Positions 43,374-51,936 of a DNA stretch of 54,220 bases are shown here, piece after piece; positions within the stretch are counted from its first letter, which is position 1; each line of letters begins with the position of its first letter. The position numbers and the translations under genes are program-made. Under the pieces are notes generated by a model that saw only the letters and a list, made by a program, of their open reading frames with translations, did not search any database and was not told where the DNA came from. This stretch comes from an uncultured Bacteroidales bacterium (GTDB lineage Bacteria > Bacteroidota > Bacteroidia > Bacteroidales > Paludibacteraceae): assembly GCA_902792535.1 (NCBI GenBank), contig CADAZU010000009.1, positions 1 to 54,220 on the forward strand, in the 5' to 3' direction.

Positions 43374-44685
43374 AAAACTCGTTGACATTGATCCCGTCGA
43401 ATGTGCCGCTGGACATCATCAAAAGGGCGGTGTTGCTGTAGTCCAAGCCCTGTAGTCTCATTTGCAGCGCTTGGCTCTCCGTGAAGACTTCCACATTTTT
43501 CGTGCCAAACGCTTCGCGCACCTCTTCGGCGGTAATCGGCGTAAGACGCTTGTGCTCAATCACTTTCGGATTGAAATATACGTATGCCACATCCGCTTCT
43601 GCCATGCAGTCTTTGTATTGCGGCAGAAAATCTGCCATCAGGCTGCTGAAGGTATGCAGCTCCATGCAGGCAATCAGTCTCTTCTCCGGATACCGTTCGC
43701 GAACGGCATTGATGGTTGCTTTCAGCTTGCTCGGCGAATGAGCGAAGTCTTTGTAGGCAACGCTGTCCGCCGTCTCGCATATCTTCTCCAAACGGTTCGA
43801 CGCACCCGTAAAAGTACTGATCTCGCGATAGAAATCATCCGGTGCTACACCGATGCAATGGCATGCTAACATAGCCGCTTGCAGGTTCTGCATGTTATGC
43901 CGTCCGAACACCTGCATCTTTACATCGCCTTCATACGCGTTGTAAGGAATACAGCTGATAGCGGATGGCTGATGGCTGATTTCCTCCGCAAGAAGGCGCA
44001 GGTTCTCGTCCCCCTGGTAGTAAATAAAACTGCCGTCGGGTTCAATACTGTCCACAAACTTACGGAACGTATCTACGTACTGCGGGAATGTCGGGAATAC
44101 ATTGATATGGTCCCAAGCGATACCGGTCAGAATTGCCACATGCGGGTGGTACCAAAGGAATTTGGACCGCAAATCGAGTGGGGAAGTGAGGTACTCGTCG
44201 CCCTCAAACACGGCATATTTGGCGGTGTCGGAGAGACGCACCATCCGCTCGAACCCTTCGATCTGCGCGCCGACCATGTAGTCCGCTTCGATCCCTAACC
44301 GCTGCAGTACATAGAGGATCATGCTCGTCGTAGTCGTCTTGCCGTGGCTGCCGCCAACGACGATACGGATCTTGTCCTTCGTCTGCTCGTACAGGTATTC
44401 GGGGAACGAATAGATCTTGATTCCCAACTCGCGGGCTTTCACCAGTTCCGGATTGTCCTCGCGGGCGTGCATGCCGAGAATAATAGCATCTATATCCGGC
44501 GTGATACGCTCCGGGTGCCAACCCATCTCGTCCGGCAGCAACCCTGCCGCGCGCAAATGAGACAAAGCAGGGTCGAATATCTCATCATCCGACCCCGTTA
44601 CTTTGTACCCCGCTTTGGAGGCAACGGCCAATGCCAGATTATGCATTGCCGCCCCGCCAATAGCTATAAAATGTATTCTTGTCAT
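43351..44685 (-). CDS. mpl: UDP-N-acetylmuramate:tripeptide ligase Mpl
   Basis: A 444-residue Mur ligase that reattaches recycled L-Ala-D-Glu-mDAP to UDP-MurNAc. It starts MTRIHFIAIGGAAMHNLALA at ATG 44685, has VTGSDDEIFDP, ATP loop VVGGSHGKTTTTSM, FEGDEY, then IAWDHINVFPT, and the C-domain HSPSKLKATI. A segment with QPSAIS in the central domain (about residues 235-245) is encoded by CTGANNN repeats and looks inserted. It is third in the typA operon; the C-terminus LLNR is encoded by an 8-bp array. Confidence 0.92.
   Translation of the reverse strand: MTRIHFIAIGGAAMHNLALAVASKAGYKVTGSDDEIFDPALSHLRAAGLLPDEMGWHPERITPDIDAIILGMHAREDNPELVKARELGIKIYSFPEYLYEQTKDKIRIVVGGSHGKTTTTSMILYVLQRLGIEADYMVGAQIEGFERMVRLSDTAKYAVFEGDEYLTSPLDLRSKFLWYHPHVAILTGIAWDHINVFPTFPQYVDTFRKFVDSIEPDGSFIYYQGDENLRLLAEEISHQPSAISCIPYNAYEGDVKMQVFGRHNMQNLQAAMLACHCIGVAPDDFYREISTFTGASNRLEKICETADSVAYKDFAHSPSKLKATINAVRERYPEKRLIACMELHTFSSLMADFLPQYKDCMAEADVAYVYFNPKVIEHKRLTPITAEEVREAFGTKNVEVFTESQALQMRLQGLDYSNTALLMMSSGTFDGINVNEFCVNLLNR
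43955..43982. repeat. 7-bp array CTGANNN x4 inside mpl
   Basis: CTGATAG, CGGATGG, CTGATGG, CTGATTT in the central-domain coding region; translated it gives EISHQPSAIS. Confidence 0.65.
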
Positions 44686-44703
44686 ATTGTATTTTATTAG
44701 GGT

Positions 44704-44727
44704 CCCCGAGGATTTTAATCCTTGGGG
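44704..44727. other. Hairpin in the tig-mpl gap
   Basis: CCCCGAGGATT/AATCCTTGGGG with a two-base loop and one G-T pair. No T-run follows, so it may pause transcription or protect RNA rather than terminate. Confidence 0.5.
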
Positions 44728-44784
44728 AGAGCGTAGTTCAATACGTAGCGTAATTGAGCGGCTATGCCGCGAGTCACGCAAGTA

Positions 44785-46110
44785 TTAGAACAAACGACCG
44801 AACTCTTCGTGCGAGATCTTCTTCTGCTCGATCTTCACAACGCCTTTCAGCGCCTCGTAGATCTTGTTCTCTGCCACGCGCTCCACGATACCGCGCAGTT
44901 GGTTCTCCTGCTTCAGCATCTCGTTCGCGTAGTTGGTCAGATACTGGTCATCCACGTGCATCAGACCGTACTGCATGAATTGCATGCGAGCCACCTCTTT
45001 GGCGTAAGCCTCTACGTCCTCTTTCTGCACGTCGATCTTGTATTCTTTCATCAGCTGGTCTTTTGCCAAATGCCATTTCAGCTCCTCCAGCATCTTGTCG
45101 AAGTCTTTCTCCAGCTCCTCTTCGGTCATTTTCTCGTTGGTCTCCAGTACCCAGCGTTTGAGGAAAGCAACCGGGAACTCAACCTTCTCCATCTTCTTCA
45201 TGATCGCCTCTTTGGCGTCCAGACCGAATTTGTATTTGCTGTCCTCTGCCATGTTGGCTTCGATCTCTGCTTTGATACGGGCGCGGAACTCAGCCTCGTC
45301 TTTCGGCGCGTTCTCGCCGTAAACCTTGGTGAACAGCTCTTCGTTCAGCGCAGCTGCCGTGTGGCGGGTGATCTCTTGGATCTCGAATGTGAAATCGCTC
45401 TTCAGCTCCTGAGCCTGCTCTTTGGTGATACCGAGCAACGAACTAACCTCTACTTCGCTGTCGTATGCTTTAGCAGGGTTGAAGGTAACTACATCGCCCA
45501 CTTTGGCGCCGATGAATTTCTTCTGCTGCGTCTTCTGCTTCATGTAGCCCGGATTGAGGATTGCGCCTTCTTTGACGATCTCGCCGTCAACCTCTTTGGC
45601 AATACCTTTCACGATGTCGCCTTCTGCCACGTCCTCTGCCTGGCTGTACTCGCCGAAGCGCTCGCAGTAAGACTGTACTTGGTTGTTCACCATCTCGTCC
45701 GTCACTTCGATCACGTATTCGGTCAGTTTGTTCTTACCCGTCAGCTTGGCGTCGAACTCAGGAGCCACGGCGATGTCGAACATAAAGGTGAAAGTGTCCT
45801 CGTTGTCTAAATCAATCTTCGGAGACTCTTTGCTGGGCAGCGGATCGCCAAGGATATTCAGTTTGTTGTCCTCAATGTGCTTCTGCAGACCTTCGCCGAC
45901 TTTTTTGTTCAGTACGTCTGCGAGAATACCTTTGCCGTACATTTTCTTCACCAGCCCTGCCGGTACCATGCCCGGACGGAAACCCGGCATCTGAGCTTTG
46001 TGGCGTACTTCTTTCAGTTGTTTTGCCACTTCTTCCTGATAGTCTGCGGGCTCTATCGTCAGCGTCACAACAGCCGTCAGGTCTTTTAATTCACTTTGTT
46101 CAATCTTCAT
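44785..46110 (-). CDS. tig: Trigger factor
   Basis: A 441-residue ribosome-bound chaperone. The N-terminal ribosome-binding domain carries GFRPGMVPAGLVKKMYG (usual GFRxGKxP signature, here G-M-V-P), followed by an FKBP-like middle region (about 150-240) and a helical C-terminal chaperone domain. ATG 46110 gives the family start MKIEQSELKDLTAVV. It lies between typA and mpl. Confidence 0.92.
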   Translation of the reverse strand: MKIEQSELKDLTAVVTLTIEPADYQEEVAKQLKEVRHKAQMPGFRPGMVPAGLVKKMYGKGILADVLNKKVGEGLQKHIEDNKLNILGDPLPSKESPKIDLDNEDTFTFMFDIAVAPEFDAKLTGKNKLTEYVIEVTDEMVNNQVQSYCERFGEYSQAEDVAEGDIVKGIAKEVDGEIVKEGAILNPGYMKQKTQQKKFIGAKVGDVVTFNPAKAYDSEVEVSSLLGITKEQAQELKSDFTFEIQEITRHTAAALNEELFTKVYGENAPKDEAEFRARIKAEIEANMAEDSKYKFGLDAKEAIMKKMEKVEFPVAFLKRWVLETNEKMTEEELEKDFDKMLEELKWHLAKDQLMKEYKIDVQKEDVEAYAKEVARMQFMQYGLMHVDDQYLTNYANEMLKQENQLRGIVERVAENKIYEALKGVVKIEQKKISHEEFGRLF

Positions 46111-46133
46111 AATATATTGTTTTAATTTTTTTT

Positions 46134-46147
46134 TCTCAATTCTCAAT
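46134..46147. repeat. 7-bp array TCTCAAT x2
   Basis: Two exact units in the 41-base gap between typA and tig, next to a T-tract. Confidence 0.5.
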
Positions 46148-46151
46148 TGCG

Positions 46152-47966
46152 CTATACGCGCCCCGCTCTCTTCCGCTCCAGCTCGTCGAGGATGATCTTG
46201 CGGATGCGCATGGCGTGCGGCGTTACTTCTACGTACTCGTCCTCTTTGATGTACTCCAGCGCTTCCTCCAGACTCATGCGTACGGGCGGCGGCAATACTG
46301 CCTTGTCGTCCGCGCTTTTCGATCGCATATTCGTCAGTTTCTTGCTCTTGGTCACGTTGATCACGATGTCGCCCTCTTTGGCGTTCTCGCCCACCACCTG
46401 ACCTGCATACACCTCTTCCTGCGGCTCGATGAAGAACTTACCGCGGTCCTGCAACTTGTCCAGCGCATAAGCATATGCCGTTCCGGCTTCCATGGCGATC
46501 AACGAACCGTTGTTTCGCTTCACGATCTCGCCTTTCCACGGCTGGTACTCCAGGAATCGGTGAGCCATGATCGCCTCTCCGGCACTCACGTTCATCACAT
46601 ACGTACGCATTCCCATGATACCGCGGCTCGGGATTGTGAACTCTAAATGAACGCGGTCGTTCACCATCTCCATCTTCGTCATCTCGCCCTTGTGCGTGCT
46701 CACAAACTCAATGATCTTACCGCTGCATTCCTCTGGCGTGTTCACCGTCAGGCTCTCCACCGGCTCACATTTGACGCCGTTGATCTCTTTGATGATCACT
46801 TGCGGCTGACCCACTTGCAACTCGTATCCCTCGCGACGCATGGTCTCGATCAGCACACTCAGGTGCAGCACGCCGCGGCCGAACACGCGCCAACTGCTCT
46901 CCTCCGCTCCGCGTTCTACGCGCAAAGCGAGGTTCTTCTCCAGCTCTTTGTTCAGTCGGTCTTGGATATGGCGGCTCGTTACGTATTTGCCGTCCTGACC
47001 GAAGAATGGACTGTCGTTGATGCAGAAGGTCATACTCATCGTCGGCTCGTCGATTGCGATCGGCTTCAATGCCTCGGGGTTCTCGAAATCGCATACCGTG
47101 TCGCCGATCTCGAACCCGTCAATACCGATCATCGCGCAAATATCGCCGTTCTTCACTACATCGGTCTTCACGTGCCCCATGCCGGAGAAAGTGTGCAACT
47201 CTTTGATCTTGGTCTTCACCATCGTGCCGTCTTTCTTCGCCAGCGTCACGTTCTGCCCGTCGTGGAACTCGCCGCGGTGTACGCGTCCGATGGCGATACG
47301 GCCTACATAACTGTTGTAGTCCAGACTCGTCACTAACATCTGCGGCGTACCGGGGTTCTCCTCCGGAGCCGGGATATACTCGATGATAGCGTCCATCAGG
47401 TCCGTCAGATCGGTCGTCGGTTTGCGCCAGTCTTTCGACATCCAGCCTTGTTTGGCGCTGCCGTACAGCGTCTGGAAATCCAACTGGTCGTCCGTCGCAT
47501 TCAGGTTGCACATCAGGTCGAACACCTCTTCCTGTACCTCGTCCGGACGGCAGTTCAGTTTGTCCACTTTATTGATCACTACGATCGGTTTCAAACCCAA
47601 CTCCAGTGCTTTCTGCAGCACAAAACGGGTCTGCGGCATCGCGCCTTCGAATGCGTCCACCAGCAGCAATACGCCGTCTGCCATGTTCAGCACACGCTCT
47701 ACCTCGCCGCCGAAGTCCGCGTGACCCGGAGTGTCAATAATGTTGATTTTTGTACCCTTGTAATCAATGGCGACATTCTTCGCCAGAATCGTGATTCCAC
47801 GTTCGCGCTCCAGATCGTTGTTGTCCAGAATCAACTCTTGGGGCTGATTGCTGAATTCCGATTTCTGCTGGTTCACTACGTGAGCCGTGTACAGCATCTT
47901 GTCCACCAGCGTCGTTTTGCCGTGGTCTACGTGCGCAATAATTGCTATATTTCTTATATTTTGCAT
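46152..47966 (-). CDS. typA: Ribosome-associated GTPase TypA/BipA
   Basis: A 604-residue translational GTPase of the EF-G family. G1 is [10 protein letters not shown]2 [12 protein letters not shown]3 [13 protein letters not shown]4 NKVDK, followed by domains II, III, V and the BipA C-terminal domain with its [18 protein letters not shown] motif. It helps 50S assembly under stress. ATG 47966 ([16 protein letters not shown]) lies 46 bases after the promoter and is the first gene of the operon. Confidence 0.95.
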   Translation of the reverse strand: MQNIRNIAIIAHVDHGKTTLVDKMLYTAHVVNQQKSEFSNQPQELILDNNDLERERGITILAKNVAIDYKGTKINIIDTPGHADFGGEVERVLNMADGVLLLVDAFEGAMPQTRFVLQKALELGLKPIVVINKVDKLNCRPDEVQEEVFDLMCNLNATDDQLDFQTLYGSAKQGWMSKDWRKPTTDLTDLMDAIIEYIPAPEENPGTPQMLVTSLDYNSYVGRIAIGRVHRGEFHDGQNVTLAKKDGTMVKTKIKELHTFSGMGHVKTDVVKNGDICAMIGIDGFEIGDTVCDFENPEALKPIAIDEPTMSMTFCINDSPFFGQDGKYVTSRHIQDRLNKELEKNLALRVERGAEESSWRVFGRGVLHLSVLIETMRREGYELQVGQPQVIIKEINGVKCEPVESLTVNTPEECSGKIIEFVSTHKGEMTKMEMVNDRVHLEFTIPSRGIMGMRTYVMNVSAGEAIMAHRFLEYQPWKGEIVKRNNGSLIAMEAGTAYAYALDKLQDRGKFFIEPQEEVYAGQVVGENAKEGDIVINVTKSKKLTNMRSKSADDKAVLPPPVRMSLEEALEYIKEDEYVEVTPHAMRIRKIILDELERKRAGRV

Positions 47967-48011
47967 AATCTTTTTTGTACGGCGCATTCTACGCCATTTT
48001 AAATTCGGCGG

Positions 48012-48043
48012 CAAAGGTACAAAAAAAAAATGACATACACAAG
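48012..48043 (-). promoter_or_regulatory. Promoter of the typA operon
   Basis: On the minus strand: CTTG (48043-48040), 20 bases, TACCTTTG (48019-48012). Confidence 0.8.
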
Positions 48044-48100
48044 AGTGTATGCCACTTTTCTTCATTTTTAAGTGGATTTAAGGGTCATTTGCCTGTCGCC

Positions 48101-48122
48101 TTCATTACCACTTCGTTACCAC
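48101..48122. repeat. 11-bp array TTCRTTACCAC x2
   Basis: TTCATTACCAC and TTCGTTACCAC (GTGGTAACGAA-type on the other strand), with a decayed third unit, downstream of the secreted Ig-like protein gene. Confidence 0.6.
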
Positions 48123-48138
48123 TACGTACTGTTCTAGG

Positions 48139-50085
48139 TCATTCCGTCCCCCCGAGCACATTGTACGTCTTGCCGTTTCGGAGAATCAGCAGCCGTCCGT
48201 CGCGGACTATCTTCTCTCCCTCTCCGACGGCTGACGGCTGATCGCTGATGGCTGAATCTTGAACTACCCCCCACGACACATTGTCGATGTAATACGTCGC
48301 CTCGCCTTTCTGCCCGTTCGGACCTCTGTATCGGAACGCCATGTAGAACGCATCCGGGATATAACTCTGGTTCTCCAGATGAATCACAAACGGCACCCAC
48401 ACTCCGCTCTCGTCGGCTGTCTTGGGGATGGATAGCCCGTCAAACACTTGGAAGAATGGCTTCTGCGGATCGCTGGCGTCGATGAAATAGACCTCCAGCG
48501 TCGTACTCCCTGCCTCTTCCGGCAGATACTCTCCCATCACCGAGAAAGCAAACACCTGCACAGGGGCGTTTGGGTAATCCAATGCCGGCGTCACCAGCCA
48601 CATCTCCCATACACCGGTGGAGTCCCGTCCGTACTGGTAACTCGTCGCCTTCGCGTATCTCTCCCTACCGCGCTGGGGAGTGGTCGTCGCTTCGTCGAAA
48701 CCCCACCACGGACGTTCATCCAATGCCGCTACGTTCTGCCAGCCCTCCAATACAAGCGTTTTGTTGTGTCCGACATTGTCGAAACGCTCCTCCAACTGTG
48801 CCCTCGGTTGCGATGCATCCCATTGAAAATCAACCATCCAGTCGATGTTCTCTGCGCTCTTCGCTTCGGCGGTACCGTTCAGCGTCACAACGACCGTATC
48901 GGCGTTCGCGCTCGTGATCGTCACGGTCGATTGATAACTCCCTGCCGCCATAGGCGTGAAAAAGACCGTCACTTCCGACTCCGTATTTTTACTCAGTGTA
49001 CTCTCTAAAATCGTGAACGCTTGCCCTTGCACGTGATTGACCCGCAGATGAACAAAATCCGTGCAATTCTCGCTTTTGACGGTGAACTTGCCGGTGATCT
49101 GTTTCTCCGCCACGGTCTCAAAAGTGGGGATCACAGCAGGGCTGACACTAATGGTCGGTACTGCGCTCGGGTCGCTACACGACGCATTCAGCGTAATACT
49201 CTGGAAAAGGGTGGTGTGGCTCAGATTGTCGATGTTTAATATCGCCTTGTGCGTGCCCGCTCTCGTGGGTGCGTAAGTAATAATAAGGTCGCACTCGCTC
49301 TCGTCCGCTCCCAGCGTCGTCCGCGACAGACGGAACTGGTCTGCGTCCGTATAAGATAACTCGAAAGTAGTCGTACCTTGCACGTTCCCGTGCGTAATAT
49401 GAACCGTCTGAAAATCAACGCTTTGACCGATCTCGCAACTCACGCTGCTGAGCGTCTTGGGCAGCACGGTGATAAACGGCTCTTCTGTCGTCTGTGCCAC
49501 CGCTTCGAAACTCAGCGAATCGATCAGCACGTAGCTGTTCGAACTCGCTTTGAATTGCAGCATAAACGATTTGGCGTTTTGCGGTCTGGTCGTTTCGATC
49601 ACCAAAGTCTGCCATCCGCTCTGGACCGTGTCGCTCAGTACGCGTTGCAGCACCGCCGCGTCATGGCTCTTCAGCCCGTCGGTAAGCGTATTATGCTCCC
49701 AATAAGCGTCCAGCGAGATCTTTCCGCCGCTGCGCATAGTAATGGCTTTATAATGTATCGTCAGCCGGAACGGCGCACCGTCCTCATAATACGCCTCTGT
49801 CAAACCGGTAACCTCCTGATAAACGGTCGCAGCGGTCGAACCGCCTAATTTCATAGCCGCTGTCCCGTCATACACATCGCTTGTCTCCAGATTGGTGCAA
49901 AAACCGCCCGAGCGGTTCCATTCCTCAAACTCCGTATAGTTCCCAAATATCCCGTTACTCTTCTCCTCGTACTGCTCGAAACTGCTGTTTTTCAGTAGGT
50001 TAGTAGAGTCCTCTTCTGCCCTGACAGCCTCGCTCCAAACGAGCACAAAGCCCAGCATAGATAATAAAATGTATATCTTTTTCAT
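48139..50085 (-). CDS. Large secreted protein with Ig-like and choice-of-anchor-type domains
   Basis: A 648-residue protein with a signal peptide (KIYILLSMLGFVLVWSEAVR). Residues 28-200 resemble a carbohydrate-binding jelly-roll (NLLKNSSFEQYE … VLIDSLSFEA). Two Ig/ASH-like modules follow (about 205-405; ITVLPKTLSSVSCEIG, ISVSPAVIPTFETVAEKQI). Residues 415-610 resemble a choice-of-anchor/MAM-type sandwich (ATTYYIDNVSWG). The last 24 residues, KIVRDGRLLILRNGKTYNVL plus GGTE, match the tail at 34889-35935. It is probably surface-exposed; its ligand is unknown. Confidence 0.77.
   Translation of the reverse strand: MKKIYILLSMLGFVLVWSEAVRAEEDSTNLLKNSSFEQYEEKSNGIFGNYTEFEEWNRSGGFCTNLETSDVYDGTAAMKLGGSTAATVYQEVTGLTEAYYEDGAPFRLTIHYKAITMRSGGKISLDAYWEHNTLTDGLKSHDAAVLQRVLSDTVQSGWQTLVIETTRPQNAKSFMLQFKASSNSYVLIDSLSFEAVAQTTEEPFITVLPKTLSSVSCEIGQSVDFQTVHITHGNVQGTTTFELSYTDADQFRLSRTTLGADESECDLIITYAPTRAGTHKAILNIDNLSHTTLFQSITLNASCSDPSAVPTISVSPAVIPTFETVAEKQITGKFTVKSENCTDFVHLRVNHVQGQAFTILESTLSKNTESEVTVFFTPMAAGSYQSTVTITSANADTVVVTLNGTAEAKSAENIDWMVDFQWDASQPRAQLEERFDNVGHNKTLVLEGWQNVAALDERPWWGFDEATTTPQRGRERYAKATSYQYGRDSTGVWEMWLVTPALDYPNAPVQVFAFSVMGEYLPEEAGSTTLEVYFIDASDPQKPFFQVFDGLSIPKTADESGVWVPFVIHLENQSYIPDAFYMAFRYRGPNGQKGEATYYIDNVSWGVVQDSAISDQPSAVGEGEKIVRDGRLLILRNGKTYNVLGGTE
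48224..48258. repeat. 7-bp array CTGANNN x5 inside a gene
   Basis: CCGACGG, CTGACGG, CTGATCG, CTGATGG, CTGAATC, encoding ISDQPSAVGE immediately before the C-terminal tail. Confidence 0.7.
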
Positions 50086-50107
50086 ACTGATTTATATATA
50101 TTGGCTG

Positions 50108-50139
50108 CAAAATTACAACTTTTTTTTCATTTACACAAG
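50108..50139 (-). promoter_or_regulatory. Promoter of the secreted Ig-like protein
   Basis: On the minus strand: CTTG (50139-50136), 20 bases, TAATTTTG (50115-50108). Confidence 0.8.
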
Positions 50140-50280
50140 CATCCGCGCCTAAAAAATTTGATATTCATGTACTTTTTGTTAACTGCAATTGACAATTTGT
50201 TACTAAATTGTACGAATTAGTAATAATTTGTAAATTCGATTAAACATTTTGCAGAAATTTATCGCTTTTTGTCCAAAATA

Positions 50281-50312
50281 TTTGGTGGTTTCCCCAAAAG
50301 GCAGTAATTTTG
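50281..50312 (+). promoter_or_regulatory. Promoter of the mini tail protein
   Basis: TTTG (50281-50284), 20 bases, TAATTTTG (50305-50312). A leader of about 70 bases follows, with inverted CCCG/CGGG segments. Confidence 0.85.
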
Positions 50313-50387
50313 CACCGGATTTCAGAAAGAACTCCCGCAAACGGGTGCGTTAACCCGGAAATCGATCTTTAAAAGAAAGGAATTAAA

Positions 50388-50672
50388 ATGAAAAAGGTAT
50401 TAGTTAGTTTAGTGACCATCGTCACATTGTTAACTGGTGTCACCTTGGCGGAAGCCGCTAAAAACAATGATAATTTCACTGTACGCTTCCGCGAGAATAC
50501 ACTCGTAGTTGCATCAACCCAAATGGAGGAAGCACGCATCTATTCGTTGCAGGGCAAACTCCTCCAGAAGGAGAAAGGCAAATTCATAGAGTTTCCTTTG
50601 GAGCGCGGCACATACCGCCTCTATGCAAAAGTGAATGGTGAGACAGTTTCGCGGAGAATAGAACTCCGTTAA
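50388..50672 (+). CDS. Small secreted protein made of a sorting-tail-like domain
   Basis: A 94-residue protein: signal peptide (VLVSLVTIVTLLTGVTLAEA, cleavage near 23) and then a single domain (ARIYSLQGKLLQKEKG … GTYRLYAKVNGETVSRRIEL) that resembles the type IX secretion C-terminal sorting domain or DUF3244. No passenger domain is present. The start is supported by an unusually good Shine-Dalgarno-like GAAAGGA at 50375-50381. It has its own promoter and terminator, so it is a single-gene unit. Confidence 0.78.
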   Translation: MKKVLVSLVTIVTLLTGVTLAEAAKNNDNFTVRFRENTLVVASTQMEEARIYSLQGKLLQKEKGKFIEFPLERGTYRLYAKVNGETVSRRIELR

Positions 50673-50698
50673 TTTATTTAAGGTTAATTTATTTAAGG
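50669..50698. repeat. 15-bp direct repeat x2
   Basis: TTAATTTATTTAAGG occurs twice in tandem across the stop codon of the mini tail protein. Confidence 0.7.
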
Positions 50699-50711
50699 TA
50701 CAAAAAATGGG

Positions 50712-50736
50712 AAAGGACGCTTCGGCGCCCTTTTTT
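50712..50736 (+). terminator. Rho-independent terminator
   Basis: AAAGGACGC, TTCG tetraloop, GCGCCCTTT, with T6; one mismatch in the stem. It ends the mini tail protein transcript. Confidence 0.85.
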
Positions 50737-50755
50737 ATTGTTTCTGCCACACGAT

Positions 50756-50799
50756 CGTGGTTTTGTCGTGGTTTTGTAGTGGTTGTTTCGGGGTTCTTT
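50756..50799. repeat. 11-bp array CGTGGTTTTGT x4
   Basis: CGTGGTTTTGT twice, then AGTGGTTGTTT and CGGGGTTCTTT, between the terminator and the 3' end of the LptF/G gene. Confidence 0.75.
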
Positions 50800-50811
50800 C
50801 GGGAAATAGAT

Positions 50812-51885
50812 TTATTTTGCCGCACGGATGTACAGCGGCACGGAGATCGCCAGGAACACGATATTCGGCAGCCATGCCGCCATGAACGGACTCATCACGT
50901 TGTTCACCGAGAAAGTGGTGCTCACGGTGGAGAACAAGATATATGCGGCGGTCAGCACAATGCCGATACCTAAGTTCTTTCCCATTCCGCCGCGTACCTT
51001 GCGGCTGCTCATCGTCACGCCCAGCAGCGTCATGATAAATGCACCGAGCGGAGAAGCCCAGCGTTTATGGTATTCCACCTCAAAGGCCTTCACATTGCCG
51101 CTGCCGCGCTCCCGTTGACGCTGCATATAATGCCGCAACTCCGGCGTCGTCATCTCTTGCGCCTGCTGCGCCGTGATGAATAGCTCGTCCGGGATAATCG
51201 GCAGAGTCAGATCCAGCCTGTTCCCGCGGTGCAACTCTTCGCGCAGACCGATGAATTTGCGCTGCGTGAAATTATCGAGGTGCCAACACTCCAGCGAATC
51301 GTAATAAATACGGTCGGCTGTTGTGCGCTCTACCAGCGTCTTGCCGTCGAATTTCTCTATCGAGCACCGGTAACCGATGCCTGACCGCCGTTGGAAAGAC
51401 TCGATATACAGGATCGTGCCCGGTTGCACCTCCATCTGGATATTTCGCGCGTTCTCAGAGGTGAAATGCTCTACGTATTTGTCGGTGAAATGCAGCATTC
51501 GGGCGCTGCTTTTCGGAATCACCCATCCGCCTAAAAACACACTGAGCACAAACAGAAGCGCAGCGGAGAAAGCATAAGGGACCATCAGCCGGTGGTAACT
51601 CATGCCGGCGGCATGCATGGCGATGAACTCCGAATTGCCCGCCATCTTGCTCGTGAAATAGATCACGGAGATGAAGATGAACAGCGAACTGAACATATTC
51701 ATATAGTACGGAATGAAGGGTAGGTAGTAGTCCAGGATGATTTCGCGAAGCGGCACCTGGTTCTCAAAGAAATCGTCCATCTTCTCCGTCAGATCAAAGA
51801 TGATAGCGATAGACAAAATGAGCACGATTGAAAAGAAAAACGTGCCCAAAAACTTCCGAATTATATACCAATCTAATCGCTTCAT
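50812..51885 (-). CDS. LptF/LptG-family LPS export permease
   Basis: A 357-residue inner-membrane permease of the lipopolysaccharide transport complex. The family start MKRLDWYIIRKFLGTFFFSI is followed by three N-terminal helices, a periplasmic beta-jellyroll (about 130-260) and three C-terminal helices. MAGNSEFIAMHAAGMSYHRL is the conserved cytoplasmic loop. LptF and LptG cannot be told apart here. It is last in the panD-tgt operon, after a 48-base gap of which 36 bases are a 9-bp array. Confidence 0.9.
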   Translation of the reverse strand: MKRLDWYIIRKFLGTFFFSIVLILSIAIIFDLTEKMDDFFENQVPLREIILDYYLPFIPYYMNMFSSLFIFISVIYFTSKMAGNSEFIAMHAAGMSYHRLMVPYAFSAALLFVLSVFLGGWVIPKSSARMLHFTDKYVEHFTSENARNIQMEVQPGTILYIESFQRRSGIGYRCSIEKFDGKTLVERTTADRIYYDSLECWHLDNFTQRKFIGLREELHRGNRLDLTLPIIPDELFITAQQAQEMTTPELRHYMQRQRERGSGNVKAFEVEYHKRWASPLGAFIMTLLGVTMSSRKVRGGMGKNLGIGIVLTAAYILFSTVSTTFSVNNVMSPFMAAWLPNIVFLAISVPLYIRAAK

Positions 51886-51900
51886 CTTATTCCCTGCCGT

Positions 51901-51936
51901 CTAGTTAAACTAGTTCTACTAGTTCTTCTAGTTTCA
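51901..51936. repeat. 9-bp array CTAGTTNNN x4
   Basis: CTAGTTAAA, CTAGTTCTA, CTAGTTCTT, CTAGTTTCA between tgt and the LptF/G gene. It ends exactly at the tgt stop codon. Confidence 0.8.
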
